Positions 42,005 through 51,167 of a stretch of 64,000 nucleotides of DNA are shown piece by piece (the first letter of the stretch is position 1; each line of letters starts with the position of its first letter). Source of the stretch: Rhodococcus_G sp042879035 (lineage in GTDB: Bacteria; Actinomycetota; Actinomycetes; Mycobacteriales; Mycobacteriaceae); contig NZ_JBIAOU010000025.1 of NCBI RefSeq assembly GCF_042879035.1, forward strand, positions 1 to 64,000, read 5' to 3'. Made by a program: the position numbers and the translations under genes. The notes under the pieces are model-generated. The model made no database searches. It worked only from the letters and a program-made list of their open reading frames with translations, and was not told the origin of the DNA.

Positions 42005-43465
42005 GTGAGTGTTGACACCGGTCAACAGGGGGCGCGTTGGACCGGCGCGGTCGGGAGCGAGGGGTCCGACCGCGCCTGGCCCTCGCTCGAGGACTGCGCC
42101 CGGTCGCTGGCGCGGGGTGAGACCACGTCGGTCGCGCTGGTCACCCGCAGCCTCGACGCGATCGACGCCGGCCAGCCCACGCTGGGCGCCTTCCGGGTGG
42201 TCCGACGCGCCGCCGCCCTCGCCGAGGCCGCCGACGCCGACCGCCGGCTGGCCGCGGGCGTACGCCTGCCCCTGCTCGGCGTGCCCATCGCCGTCAAGGA
42301 CGACGTCGACATCTCCGGCGAGCCGACCGCGTTCGGGTGCGCGGGCGACTTCCCCGCGAAGACCTCCGACTCCGAGGTCGTCCGCCGGCTGCGCGCAGCC
42401 GGTGCGGTGATCGTCGGCAAGACCAACAGTCCCGAGTTCGGCCAATGGCCCTTCACCGGCGGCACGTTCGGGCACACCCGCAACCCGTGGTCGCGCGATC
42501 GGACGCCGGGCGGCTCGTCGGGGGGCAGCGCGACCGCCGTCGCGGCCGGACTCGTTCCCGTCGCGCTCGGCTCCGACGGTGCGGGTTCGGTGCGCATCCC
42601 CGCCTCCTGGACCAACCTGGTCGGCATCAAACCCCAGCGGGGACGGATCTCCACCTGGCCGGACCCCGAGGCGTTCAACGGCATCACCGTGATCGGGCCG
42701 CTGGCACGCACGGTCGCCGACGCCGCCCTGCTCCTCGACCTGGTGTCCGGGCCGCACGACGGCGATCTGCACACGCCGCGTCCCGTCACCGCGCGTGAGG
42801 CCGTCGACCGCGACCCGGGCCGACTGCGGATCGCGCTGTCCCTGAAGATCCCGTTCACGGCCACCCGCACGGCACTGCACCCCGAGATGCGCGACGCCGT
42901 CGGAGCGACCGCGCACCTGCTGCGCCGACTCGGGCACGACGTCGTCCTCGCCGACCCCGCCTACGGAATCTCGTTGGGTGCCAACTTCCTTCCCCGCTCG
43001 ATGGCGGGACTCGAAACCTGGCGACGCCGGGTGCCGGATCCGGCGCTGCTCGACCCGCGCACGCTCGCCAACGCCCGCACCGGCAGACTGCTCGGCGGCC
43101 TGCCGCTGCGCGCCGCCCGGGCCGCCGAGCCTCGGATCCGGCGACGCATCGGGGCGATCTTCGACGAGTTCGACGTGATCCTCGCGCCCACCACCGCGAC
43201 CCCACCCCCGCCGGTGGACGCCATCGACGGCATCGGGAACTACGGCACCGACCGGGCGATCACCGCGGCGTGCCCGTACACCTGGCCGTGGAACGTGCTC
43301 GGCTGGCCGAGCGTGAACGTGCCCGCCGGCTTCACGTCGGACGGCCTGCCCCGCGGCGTGCAGCTGATGGGCCACGACTCGTCCGAGCCGCTGCTCGTCG
43401 CACTGGCCGCGCAACTCGAACGCGAACTGCATTGGGCCACTGCGCAGCCCGATCGGTGGTGGTGA
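42005..43465 (+). CDS. amiA2: Amidase signature family protein
   Basis: The 486-residue protein has the Ser-cisSer-Lys triad of amidase signature enzymes: lysine in LGVPIAVKDDVDI (about residue 98), and both serines in TPGGSSGGSATAVAAGLVPVALGSDGAGSVRIPA (about 170-205). Substrate is unknown. GGGGGAGG precedes GTG 42005. It sits between recO (divergent) and the TetR gene, as does amiA2 Rv2363. A palindromic operator covers its promoter. Confidence 0.9.
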   Translation: MSVDTGQQGARWTGAVGSEGSDRAWPSLEDCARSLARGETTSVALVTRSLDAIDAGQPTLGAFRVVRRAAALAEAADADRRLAAGVRLPLLGVPIAVKDDVDISGEPTAFGCAGDFPAKTSDSEVVRRLRAAGAVIVGKTNSPEFGQWPFTGGTFGHTRNPWSRDRTPGGSSGGSATAVAAGLVPVALGSDGAGSVRIPASWTNLVGIKPQRGRISTWPDPEAFNGITVIGPLARTVADAALLLDLVSGPHDGDLHTPRPVTAREAVDRDPGRLRIALSLKIPFTATRTALHPEMRDAVGATAHLLRRLGHDVVLADPAYGISLGANFLPRSMAGLETWRRRVPDPALLDPRTLANARTGRLLGGLPLRAARAAEPRIRRRIGAIFDEFDVILAPTTATPPPPVDAIDGIGNYGTDRAITAACPYTWPWNVLGWPSVNVPAGFTSDGLPRGVQLMGHDSSEPLLVALAAQLERELHWATAQPDRWW

Positions 43466-43466
43466 C

Positions 43467-44036
43467 GTGGCGGCCCAGGCGACCCAGGCATCCGCGCGGG
43501 AACGGATCCTGCAGGCGGTCCTGCAGGTGATCGGCACCGACGGCGTCGCAGCGGTGACCAACCGGCGGATCGCCGCGGAGGCGGGGGTGTCGCTCGGCTC
43601 GATCACCTACCACTTCCCCAGCCAGACGGACATGCTGCGGGACTCGCTGCTCGAGTTCGTCACGGCCGAGACCACCCGGATGACCGACCTGGCCGAGACC
43701 TACCGGGACCGGGGCCTGAGCGTGGCCGACGCCGCCACCCTCACCCAGAAGATCGTCCGCGACCTCGGCGGGACCGCGGAGCAGCTCGCCCCGTTCGAGC
43801 TGTTCATCCAGGCCGGCCGAGACCCGTCCCTGCAGGACGCGGCCGACGAGTGTTACGCCGCCTACGACGTCCTGGCCGTGACGATCCTCGAGGCCCTCGG
43901 CGTCGCCGACGCGACCGCGGTCGCCTCGACCCTCGTCGCGACGATCTCCGGTCTGCAGCTGCGCCGCGTCGCCACGGGCGTCCCGCAGGACGTGTCCGCC
44001 GCGATCCTCCGACTCGTCGGCGGGAACGCGGACTAG
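43467..44036 (+). CDS. TetR family transcriptional regulator
   Basis: The 189-residue protein has an N-terminal TetR helix-turn-helix, ILQAVLQVIGTDGVAAVTNRRIAAEAGVSLGSITYHFPSQTDML, and an all-helical ligand domain. The GTG start is one base after the amidase stop. The perfect palindrome upstream of the amidase is its probable target. Its TAG stop and that of era on the opposite strand share the same CTAG (44033-44036). Confidence 0.9.
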   Translation: MAAQATQASARERILQAVLQVIGTDGVAAVTNRRIAAEAGVSLGSITYHFPSQTDMLRDSLLEFVTAETTRMTDLAETYRDRGLSVADAATLTQKIVRDLGGTAEQLAPFELFIQAGRDPSLQDAADECYAAYDVLAVTILEALGVADATAVASTLVATISGLQLRRVATGVPQDVSAAILRLVGGNAD

Positions 44037-44947
44037 AACCCCAGGCGGCCGAGTTGCTTCGGGTCGCGCTGCCAGTCCTTGGCGACCTTGACGTGCAGCT
44101 CGAGGTAGATCTTGGTGCCGAGCAGGTGCTCGATCTGCTTGCGTGCCTTGGTGCCGACCTCCCGCAGGCGGGCGCCGCCCTTGCCGATGACGATGCCCTT
44201 CTGGCTGGGCCGCTCGACATACAGCAGGGCGTGCACGTCGAGCAGTTCACCCTGCTTCTCGGTGCGGCCCTCCCTTTCGACGATCTCCTCGATGACCACC
44301 GCCAGCGAGTGCGGCAGCTCGTCCCCCAGGCCTTCGAGCGCGGCCTCGCGGATCAGCTCGGCCATCAGCGTTTCCTCGGGTTCGTCGGTCAGTTCGCCGT
44401 CGGGGTAGAACGCCGGCCCCTCCTCCATGTGGGAGGCGAGCACGTCGACCACGACCTCCACCTGTTCCCCCGACGACGCGGACACGGGCACGACGTCGGT
44501 ATCCGGTCCGAGCAGCTTCGACACGGCCAGCAACTGGGCGGCGAGTTGGTCCTTGCCGACCTTGTCGATCTTCGTGACGATGCCGATCAGCTTGGTGCGG
44601 GGCGCGACCTGCCGCACCTGTTCGAGGATCCAGCGGTCGCCGGGCCCGATCTTCTCGTCGGCCGGGATGCACAGGCCGATCGCGTCGACCTCCGAATAGG
44701 TGTCGCGAACCAGGTCGTTGAGCCGCTGCCCGAGCAGGGTGCGGGGCCGGTGCAGACCCGGGGTGTCGACGAGGATCAGCTGCGCGTGCTCGCGGTGCAC
44801 GATGCCGCGGATCGTGTGCCGGGTGGTTTGCGGACGGGACGAGGTGATCGCGATCTTGCTGCCGACGAGTGCGTTGGTCAGCGTCGACTTGCCGGTGTTC
44901 GGGCGGCCGACGAAACAGACGAAGCCGGAACGGAATTCGGTGGTCAT
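44033..44947 (-). CDS. era: GTPase Era
   Basis: The 304-residue GTPase has G1 GRPNTGKST, G2 region TTRHTI, G3 DTPG, G4 TKID and G5 SAS, followed by the C-terminal KH domain (GIVIGKGGARLREVGTKARKQIEHLLG). Era binds the 3' end of 16S rRNA and supports 30S assembly. ATG 44947 overlaps the stop of the upstream CNNM gene (ATGA). Part of phoH-ybeY-CNNM-era, the classical ribosome-maturation cluster. Confidence 0.97.
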   Translation of the reverse strand: MTTEFRSGFVCFVGRPNTGKSTLTNALVGSKIAITSSRPQTTRHTIRGIVHREHAQLILVDTPGLHRPRTLLGQRLNDLVRDTYSEVDAIGLCIPADEKIGPGDRWILEQVRQVAPRTKLIGIVTKIDKVGKDQLAAQLLAVSKLLGPDTDVVPVSASSGEQVEVVVDVLASHMEEGPAFYPDGELTDEPEETLMAELIREAALEGLGDELPHSLAVVIEEIVEREGRTEKQGELLDVHALLYVERPSQKGIVIGKGGARLREVGTKARKQIEHLLGTKIYLELHVKVAKDWQRDPKQLGRLGF

Positions 44948-46269
44948 GATGTCTCCTCGATGTCGCCCTCGTCGGGTTTCGGTTCGCGTCGGGCCAGTAC
45001 GGTGGTGATCCGGACCCGTCCGCGCATGTCGCTGCCGCCCTCGGCGCGCAGCACGAGACGGTCAACGGTGTTCCTGGCGTCGCCCGCGACGACGATCTCG
45101 GCACCGGGCAACGGGACCCGTCCCAGTTCGTAGCCGAGCAGGCCGCCGACGGTGTCGACCTCGTCGCTGTCGATCTCGATGTCGAACAGTTCCCCGAGAT
45201 CCTCGAGCGGCAGTCGCGCCGACAGCCGGTAGCTGCCGTCCCCGAGTTCCTCGATCGGCGGGATCTCGTCGGTGTCGTACTCGTCGGCGATCTCGCCGAC
45301 GATCTCCTCGATCACGTCCTCGATGGTGACCAGTCCCGCGATGCCGCCGTACTCGTCGACGAGCAACGCCATGTGGTTTCGGCCCTGCTGCATCTCGGCG
45401 AGCAGGCTGTCGAGGGGTTTGGAGTCGGGCACGAACACGGCGGGCCGCATCACCTCGCGGACGGTGACGCCGCGGCCACCGTCGGTGGAGTGGTAGGTCT
45501 TCTCGACCAGGTCCTTGAGGTAGACGACCCCGAGCACGTCGTCGACGTTTTCCCCGATCACCGGGATCCGGGAGTGCCCGCTGCGCACGGCCAGCGACGT
45601 GGCCTGGCCGGCCGACTTGTCCGCCTCGATCCACACCATCTCCGGACGCGGGACCATCACCTCGCGCGCGGGGGTGTCGCCGAGCTCGAACACCGACTGG
45701 ATCATCCGGCGTTCCTCGTCGTCCACCACACCACGTTCCTGAGCCAGATCCACCAGCTCACGCAGCTCGATCTCGGAGGCGAACGGACCGTTGCGGAATC
45801 CCTTGCCGGGGGTCAGTGCATTGCCGAGGAGGATGAGCAGGCGGCTGACCGGACCCAGGAGCACCCCGAGCGCCTGCAGGGGCAACGCGGCGGCGAGCGC
45901 GATCGAGTACGCATGCTGGCGACCGATGGTGCGAGGCCCGACACCGATCACCACGTAGTTGACGAGACCCATCACGACCGCCGTGACGGCGAGCGCCCAG
46001 CCACGGTCGAGCAGGTCGAGCAACCCGGCCGCGAGCAACACCGTCGCGGAGATCTCGGCCGCGATGCGAAGCAACACGGTCAGGTTGACGTAACGGGGTC
46101 GGTCCGCCACGACCTGGAGCAGCCGTCCGGCGCCGGGACGCTCGTCCTTGGCCATCTCCTCGACCCGAGCCGGGGAGACGGTGTTCAGCGCGGAGTCGAG
46201 GGCGGCGAAGAGCCCACCGAGGAGAACGAGGACGACAGCGAGCAGGATGAGCAGGGCGGCACCCGTCAC
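44944..46269 (-). CDS. CNNM/CorC-type membrane protein (hemolysin family)
   Basis: A 441-residue protein: N-terminal DUF21 membrane domain with about four helices (residues 1-160), a linker (LRELVDLAQERGVVDDEERRMIQSVFEL), two CBS domains (VMVPRPEMVWIEADKS to VIEEIVGEI, about 200-320), and a C-terminal CorC/HlyC domain. The family handles magnesium or cobalt efflux. GTG 46269. The mycobacterial gene order (Rv2366c) is kept, although the deaminase-like gene Rv2365c is absent. Confidence 0.92.
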   Translation of the reverse strand: MTGAALLILLAVVLVLLGGLFAALDSALNTVSPARVEEMAKDERPGAGRLLQVVADRPRYVNLTVLLRIAAEISATVLLAAGLLDLLDRGWALAVTAVVMGLVNYVVIGVGPRTIGRQHAYSIALAAALPLQALGVLLGPVSRLLILLGNALTPGKGFRNGPFASEIELRELVDLAQERGVVDDEERRMIQSVFELGDTPAREVMVPRPEMVWIEADKSAGQATSLAVRSGHSRIPVIGENVDDVLGVVYLKDLVEKTYHSTDGGRGVTVREVMRPAVFVPDSKPLDSLLAEMQQGRNHMALLVDEYGGIAGLVTIEDVIEEIVGEIADEYDTDEIPPIEELGDGSYRLSARLPLEDLGELFDIEIDSDEVDTVGGLLGYELGRVPLPGAEIVVAGDARNTVDRLVLRAEGGSDMRGRVRITTVLARREPKPDEGDIEETS

Positions 46270-46303
46270 CGGCGGTCGCTCACGACTCGGGTCGAGCGCA
46301 CTG

Positions 46304-46846
46304 TCACGGCTCGGTCCGGTCGACGAAGCCGGTCTTGCCGAGGAGCCTGCTGTCCCGAGCGGCGAGCTCGGCCTCGCGCTGCGCCCGCGCCAGGTCGTCG
46401 TACCACTCGGCGAGGAGACTGTTCTGCAACGCGAACATCTCCTTCTCCTCCTCCGGCTCCGCGTGGTCGTAGCCGAGCAGGTGCAGCACGCCGTGCACGG
46501 TCAGCAGGGCCAACTCGTGGGCGGTGGAATGGCCCGCCTTCGCGGCCTGGTCGGCGGCGAACGCGGGGCAGAGGACGATGTCGCCCAGCATCGCCGGTCC
46601 CGGCTCGGGGGCGTCGGGGCGGCCGCCCGGCTCGAGCTCGTCCATCGGGAACGACATGACGTCGGTGGGCCCGGGCAGGTCCATCCAGCGCATGTGCAGG
46701 TCCGCCATCGTGTCGAGATCCACGAGCACCATCGACAGTTCCGCCGCCGGATGCACGTCCATGCGGGAGATCGCGAACTTGGCGACACTCACCAGGTCCG
46801 CCTCCGAGACGTCCATCCCGGATTCGTTGGAAACCTCGATACTCAT
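46304..46846 (-). CDS. ybeY: Endoribonuclease YbeY
   Basis: The 180-residue protein has the metal-binding signature HGVLHLLGYDH with the three zinc ligands, preceded by TDVMSFPMDE and GDIVLCP. YbeY matures the 3' end of 16S rRNA and aids 70S quality control. It lies between phoH and the CNNM gene in the same orientation, 34 bases from the latter. Confidence 0.95.
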   Translation of the reverse strand: MSIEVSNESGMDVSEADLVSVAKFAISRMDVHPAAELSMVLVDLDTMADLHMRWMDLPGPTDVMSFPMDELEPGGRPDAPEPGPAMLGDIVLCPAFAADQAAKAGHSTAHELALLTVHGVLHLLGYDHAEPEEEKEMFALQNSLLAEWYDDLARAQREAELAARDSRLLGKTGFVDRTEP

Positions 46847-46937
46847 CTGTGCCGTTCTCCTCGTGCCGCGTCGGTGTCGCCCGGCGCGGCGGCTGTGCGG
46901 GGATTCAACTGTAGTGCGGGAAGCTGCCCGGTCCCCG

Positions 46938-48062
46938 TCACCGACGCCCCGAGTGGCCCGTCGCCGCGCGGCGCTGCGCGCGGTTGCCGAGCTTGACTTC
47001 GTCGATCCGCTCCGACTCGAACCGGTCGTACGCGTCGACGATGTCGGAGACGAGCCGGTGCCGCACGACGTCGGCGCTGGTGAGTTCCGCGAAGTGGATG
47101 TCGTCGATGTCGGTGAGGATCTCGGCCGCCGCGCGCAGGCCGGACCGCTGCCCGCCGGGCAGGTCCACCTGCGTGACGTCGCCGGTGACGACGATCTTCG
47201 ACCCGAACCCGAGGCGGGTGAGGAACATCTTCATCTGCTCGGCGGTGGTGTTCTGCGCCTCGTCGAGAATGATGAACGCGTCGTTCAACGTCCGGCCACG
47301 CATGTAGGCCAGCGGCGCGACCTCGATCACCCCGGCCTGCATCAGCTTCGGGATCGCCTCGGGATCCATCATGTCGTGCAGCGCGTCGTGCAGCGGGCGC
47401 AGGTAGGGGTCGATCTTCTCGTGCAGGGTGCCGGGCAGGAACCCGAGTCGCTCACCGGCCTCGACCGCGGGCCGGGTCAGGATGATCCGGCTGACGTTCT
47501 TGCTCTGCAGCGCCTGCACGGCCTTCGCCATCGCGAGGTAGGTCTTGCCGGTGCCCGCCGGCCCGATGCCGAACACGATGGTGTTGGCGTCGATCGCATC
47601 GACGTATCGCTTCTGGTTGACGGTCTTCGGCCGAATCGTCTTGCCGCGCCGCGACAGGATGTCGAGGCTGAGCACGTCGGCGGGCGACTCGCCGCCGCCG
47701 TCGGTCATCATGGCGACGCTGCGGCGCACGGCGTCGGGGGTCAGTGCCTGACCTCTCCCGACGATGGTGACGAGTTCGCCGATGACGCGCTCGGCGAGGG
47801 CGACGTCCTCGACTCGACCACTGAGTGTGATGGCGTTACCGCGGACGTGGATGTCGGCGGCGAGGGCACGTTCGAGCACCTTGAGGTTCTCGTCTGTGGA
47901 TCCGAGCAGGGGCAGCACCGCTTCGGGTGAGATCTCCATGCTCGAGCGGACGGAGCGCTGCACCGGGCGCTCCTGCCTGTCTGCCGTCCGCGCCGAACCA
48001 CCGGATCGGGGGATGGCGGACGACGACACTGCGGTCTCACCCATTTCGCTGTCTGCACTCAC
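46938..48062 (-). CDS. phoH: PhoH-like ATPase
   Basis: The 374-residue protein has a Walker A GPAGTGKTYLAMAKAV near residue 168 and Walker B FIILDEAQN, with TRPAVEAGERLGFLPG between them. The N-terminal 130 residues hold a KH-like domain. PhoH proteins with YbeY neighbours are thought to be RNA helicase-like. GTG 48062 is the first start; ATG at codon 42 (MEISPEAVL) may be a real start since the first 40 residues are low complexity. This is the last conserved gene before the accessory island. Confidence 0.93.
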   Translation of the reverse strand: MSADSEMGETAVSSSAIPRSGGSARTADRQERPVQRSVRSSMEISPEAVLPLLGSTDENLKVLERALAADIHVRGNAITLSGRVEDVALAERVIGELVTIVGRGQALTPDAVRRSVAMMTDGGGESPADVLSLDILSRRGKTIRPKTVNQKRYVDAIDANTIVFGIGPAGTGKTYLAMAKAVQALQSKNVSRIILTRPAVEAGERLGFLPGTLHEKIDPYLRPLHDALHDMMDPEAIPKLMQAGVIEVAPLAYMRGRTLNDAFIILDEAQNTTAEQMKMFLTRLGFGSKIVVTGDVTQVDLPGGQRSGLRAAAEILTDIDDIHFAELTSADVVRHRLVSDIVDAYDRFESERIDEVKLGNRAQRRAATGHSGRR

Positions 48063-48193
48063 GTGGTAGCTATGGCCTACTTTCCCTGATCCGGTGACGG
48101 TGATGTACGCAGTCTATCGCGCCCTCCTGCGGCTTCCCACCGAGTAAACCGCCGTCAGGGCACCGGACGCTCCGTCGACCGCCACCTGGGCGG

Positions 48194-48562
48194 TCACCCT
48201 CCCGACACCCACGCGATCGCGTCGGCCTCGCCGGCAGCGGCGAAGACCCGCAGCTCACCGGGGAACAGGAAGGCCAGCAGGTGGACGGCCTCCCCCAGCC
48301 CGGTGTGGTCGGTGACCAGCGCGAGCCGCCCCCAGACGTCGCGCGGGACGCCGATCAGCCGCGAGTCCTGCCACATCGCGCCCAGCGAGTACCGGTCGAA
48401 ACCGTCCCCGAGGACGTAGACGAGATTGACCCGCTGATGGGCCGACACCGCTGCCTCGATCGCGGGATCGAACACGGTCCGGTAGTCCTCCGCCGTCACC
48501 ACACCCAGCCCGCGATACCCGAGCGTGCCTGCCGGAAGTCCGGGAATCTTCTCGATGGTCAT
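48194..48562 (-). CDS. SpoIIAA-like (STAS-type) protein
   Basis: The 122-residue protein has the pattern of the SpoIIAA-like/STAS family: PGLPAGTLGYRGLGVVTAEDYRTVFDPAIEAAVSAH, VNLVYVLGDGFDRYSLGAMWQD, and LALVTDHTGLGEAVHLLAFLFPGELRVFA. No regulatory kinase is nearby. The role is unknown. ATG 48562 is preferred since the upstream extension is unlike the family. First gene of the accessory island. Confidence 0.8.
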   Translation of the reverse strand: MTIEKIPGLPAGTLGYRGLGVVTAEDYRTVFDPAIEAAVSAHQRVNLVYVLGDGFDRYSLGAMWQDSRLIGVPRDVWGRLALVTDHTGLGEAVHLLAFLFPGELRVFAAAGEADAIAWVSGG

Positions 48563-48618
48563 GGACCGACTGTGCTGCACCCCACCCACAGAGCCGTGCA
48601 GGCACGCCGTTCGGACAC

Positions 48619-49537
48619 TCATGCCGCCATTTCGGGGGCGATCATCTCCATCTGTTCGAGGACCAGCTTGATCGCTGCCGGCTGTTGGTCCGGCGGGTAG
48701 CCATGCCGCACGAGCAGTCGCTTGATCTGGGAGCGCAACTTGGCCTTGACGTCGTCGCGTTGCGTCCAGTCGGTCTTGATGTCGCGACGCATCACGGCGA
48801 CGAGATCACGGGCGATGTCCGCGAGCTTGCCCTCGCCCTGCTGCTCGACGGCGGACGGGTTCTGGCTGACCGCGTCGTAGAAGGCGAGTTCGTTCTGGTC
48901 GAGCGGCGGGTCGAATCGCTTGCCGCGGTCGGCTTCGCGGGCCACTTCCTCCGCCATCTCGACCATGGCCGCAATGACCTCCGCCGAGGTCAGCTGACTG
49001 TTGGTGTACTTGCGCATGAGCTCCTGCAGTCGTTCGGAGAAGGCTCGCTGGCGAACGACGTTGTGCTTGGCTGCCTTTCGAGACTCCTCGTTGACGAGTT
49101 TGCGAAGCGCCTCGATCGCGAGATTGGGGTTGCGGGCCTGTTGGGTCCGGGTGATGAACTCGACGTTGATCTCGCAGTGACGGCTTCGGCATGCCCGCGG
49201 CGTCGTAGATGTCGAGGACCTCGCCCGATTCGACGGACGCCGCCGTCAGCGTCCGCATCGCTCGCTCGACGTCCTCGGGGATCACCTGCCCGCGTGCCGC
49301 TCGGTCCTCCGCGTCGAACTTGGCCATGTAGACGCGGACCTCTTCGAAGAACCGCGCGACCGGCACCTGCTCGCGCAGTTCCTCGCGACCCCCGCAGATC
49401 GCCCACACGCGTGACAGCTGCGACGAGAACTTCCGATACCGGGCAGCGAGCGTCTCCTCCCCCTCTCCGCCCTGGTTCTCGGGGTGCCGCGGGTCCCGCA
49501 GGTGGTCGAGTCGAGCACGCTGCTCGCGAAGGGCCAC
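48619..49537 (-). pseudogene. Type I restriction enzyme HsdR, C-terminal remnant
   Basis: Two frames read together as the C-terminal third of HsdR. From 49537 the protein reads YRKFSSQLSRVWAICGGREELREQVPVARFFEEVRVYMAKF and continues to AAGMPKPSL; near 49175-49180 the frame changes by one base and goes on as EINVEFITRTQQARNPNLAIEALRKLVNEESRK, then LAFYDAVSQNPSA and KRLLVRHGYPPDQQPAA. The helicase and nuclease parts are missing, and there is no hsdM or hsdS. It is a truncated, frameshifted relic of a restriction system. Confidence 0.75.
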
Positions 49538-49566
49538 CTGAACAGCAGCACAAAGGGAGTCGGATC

Positions 49567-49704
49567 GTGCGCGACCTCGACTTCACCGTGCCCGACGTGC
49601 CGCGCGGTCACAAGTTCTACGAAGTCGAGGTCGGGCACCGCGGCGGACTCTCGTACACCGAGTCGGAGGCCGAGTCCGGTCTCGCACTCACCCTCGGAAA
49701 CTGA
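49567..49704 (+). pseudogene. C-terminal fragment of a small exported-protein family
   Basis: A 45-residue frame (DLDFTVPDVPRGHKFYEVEVGHRGGLSYTESEAE) with the look of the C-terminal repeat end of actinobacterial hypothetical proteins that finish with F-Y-x-V-E-V-x-x-R-G. It has no N-terminal part and overlaps nothing but the remnant's end on the other strand. Probably a relic; a functional microprotein is less likely. Confidence 0.4.
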
Positions 49705-49755
49705 CCGATTCCGTTTGGCTCACAGTTCATTTTCCAGCACAGAAGGGCTATTTCC

Positions 49756-50393
49756 ATGACCACCCCCAGGGGGCAGTCCCCAACCAGCCGTATCCGTCGC
49801 AGGGCTTCCCGGCAGCACCGGAACCGCCGAAGAAGAAGGCCAAGAAGTGGCCGTGGATCGTCGGCACGATCGTCGCGTTGGGCGTGATCGGGAGCGTCGC
49901 AGGCGGTGGAGACAAGGACCAGCCCACCCCTGCGGCAGGATCGGCACCCGCAGTTGCCGGCGACGCTCCGGCGGCACCGGCGAAGCCCGCCAAGCAGGTA
50001 GCCGGGAGCGGAACGCCGGTGCGTGACGGCAAGTTCGAGTTCACGGTGACGAATGGAGTCGGGGCTGACGTCGCTCGGCAACAACCCGTTCCTGGCAAGG
50101 AAGGCACAGGGGCAGTTCGTTGTTGTGACGATGACGGTGCAGAACACGTCCGACGAACCGAAGAGCGTGAGCCCTGACAGCCGGAACTCTTCGATTCGCA
50201 GGGCCGCAAGTTCACCGCCGACACCAGCGCCGGGCTCAACCTCGACACCGATGTCGCGTTCTGGGACGAGATCAACCCCGGCAACGCGGTAACACTGAAG
50301 GTCGTCTACGACATGCCCGCCGGCGCCACCCCCGCATCGATGGAACTGCACGACTCCATGCTCTCGGGCGGTGTGGAAGTCACTCTGCAGTAG
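49756..50393 (+). pseudogene. DUF4352-type membrane lipoprotein-like gene, three frameshifts
   Basis: ATG 49756 has AAGGG upstream, but the protein is spread over three frames. A C-run at 49761-49765 is one base short, after which KKKAKKWPWIVGTIVALGVIG (membrane segment) and a proline/alanine linker follow. Near 50055 the frame moves to ESGLTSLGNNPFLARKAQGQFVVVTMTVQNTSDEPKSVSP, then near 50180 to LFDSQGRKFTADTSAGLNLDTDVAFWDEINPG up to TAG 50391. Read together this is a full DUF4352 immunoglobulin-like protein. Either decayed or affected by consensus errors. Confidence 0.7.
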
Positions 50394-50574
50394 CCGGTTT
50401 CGTATGTGGCGGTGGGCGCGAAGGGGGCGCTCACCGCCACACCTAGCCGCGAGAACTCGGAAACCCATTTGGCACCCGAACCTCGCCCGGCGAGCCAACC
50501 GACCCAAGCGCAGCCCCTGGTAGTCTCGCCGCGGGGTGAGGGGGTCACCCGTTACATGCGGGTCAGGGGTGATG

Positions 50575-50880
50575 ATGAGAAGCGATCCGGAGCGGATGCA
50601 CTCGACAGCGAATCGGGTGGCCGCATTGGCCGACGAGTTCTGGGACGATGTCGAGGATCTCCGCCGCGAAGCCGAGAACCTCATGGCGGACGACTGGGTC
50701 GGCGCCGCGGCCGGCAGCCATGCGGCACTGTGGGCGGAGTGGCTCGATTCGGCGCGACGCGTGTCCGTGGCTCTGAGTGATGACGCCGTGTTGTTGCACC
50801 AGGCAGCAGATGCGTATACGAGTATCGACAACTCCAATGCGCGAGAGGCAGAGTGTCTTCGGCCGGGGCTCGATGCCTGA
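50575..50880 (+). CDS. WXG100-like small helical protein, toxin partner 1
   Basis: A 101-residue helical protein: TANRVAALADEFWDDVEDLRREAENLMADDWVGAAAGSHAALWAEWLDSARRVSVAL. The central turn W-V-G stands where WXG100 proteins have W-x-G, between two amphipathic helices. AGGGG is five bases before ATG 50575 and the stop overlaps the next start (TGATG). It belongs with the second WXG100 gene and the toxin as a type VII-like secretion cassette. Interval 50394-50574 holds no gene. Confidence 0.7.
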   Translation: MRSDPERMHSTANRVAALADEFWDDVEDLRREAENLMADDWVGAAAGSHAALWAEWLDSARRVSVALSDDAVLLHQAADAYTSIDNSNAREAECLRPGLDA

Positions 50881-51167
50881 TGGCGCGCTACGTCGCGAAC
50901 ACGGAACGGATTCTCGCGCTTGTCGAGCGAGCCCGCCGCATCGGTCGACAGTTCGAGCTGCGCATCGCCGAGGTTGAACGCGAGATTGCTTCCCTGCATG
51001 TTGATTGGCAAGGAGTTGCCGCCGAGGCGCATCGAGGCAAGGCGGAGACCTGGCACCGCGAAATGACGGACATGAAGACCGCCTTGGCGGCACTCGAGAC
51101 CGCCGCTCAGAGCGCACATGACGGGTACATCGCCAATGTCGAGCACAACATGAGGATGTGGCCTTGA
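50880..51167 (+). CDS. WXG100 family protein, toxin partner 2
   Basis: The 95-residue protein has two helices around the W-Q-G turn in ASLHVDWQGVAAEAHRGKAETWHREM at about residue 43, the WXG100 hallmark. It starts within the preceding stop codon and its own stop overlaps the toxin start, so all three are translated together. WXG100 dimers serve as secretion partners of type VII substrates. No ESX machinery is encoded in the window. Confidence 0.8.
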   Translation: MARYVANTERILALVERARRIGRQFELRIAEVEREIASLHVDWQGVAAEAHRGKAETWHREMTDMKTALAALETAAQSAHDGYIANVEHNMRMWP

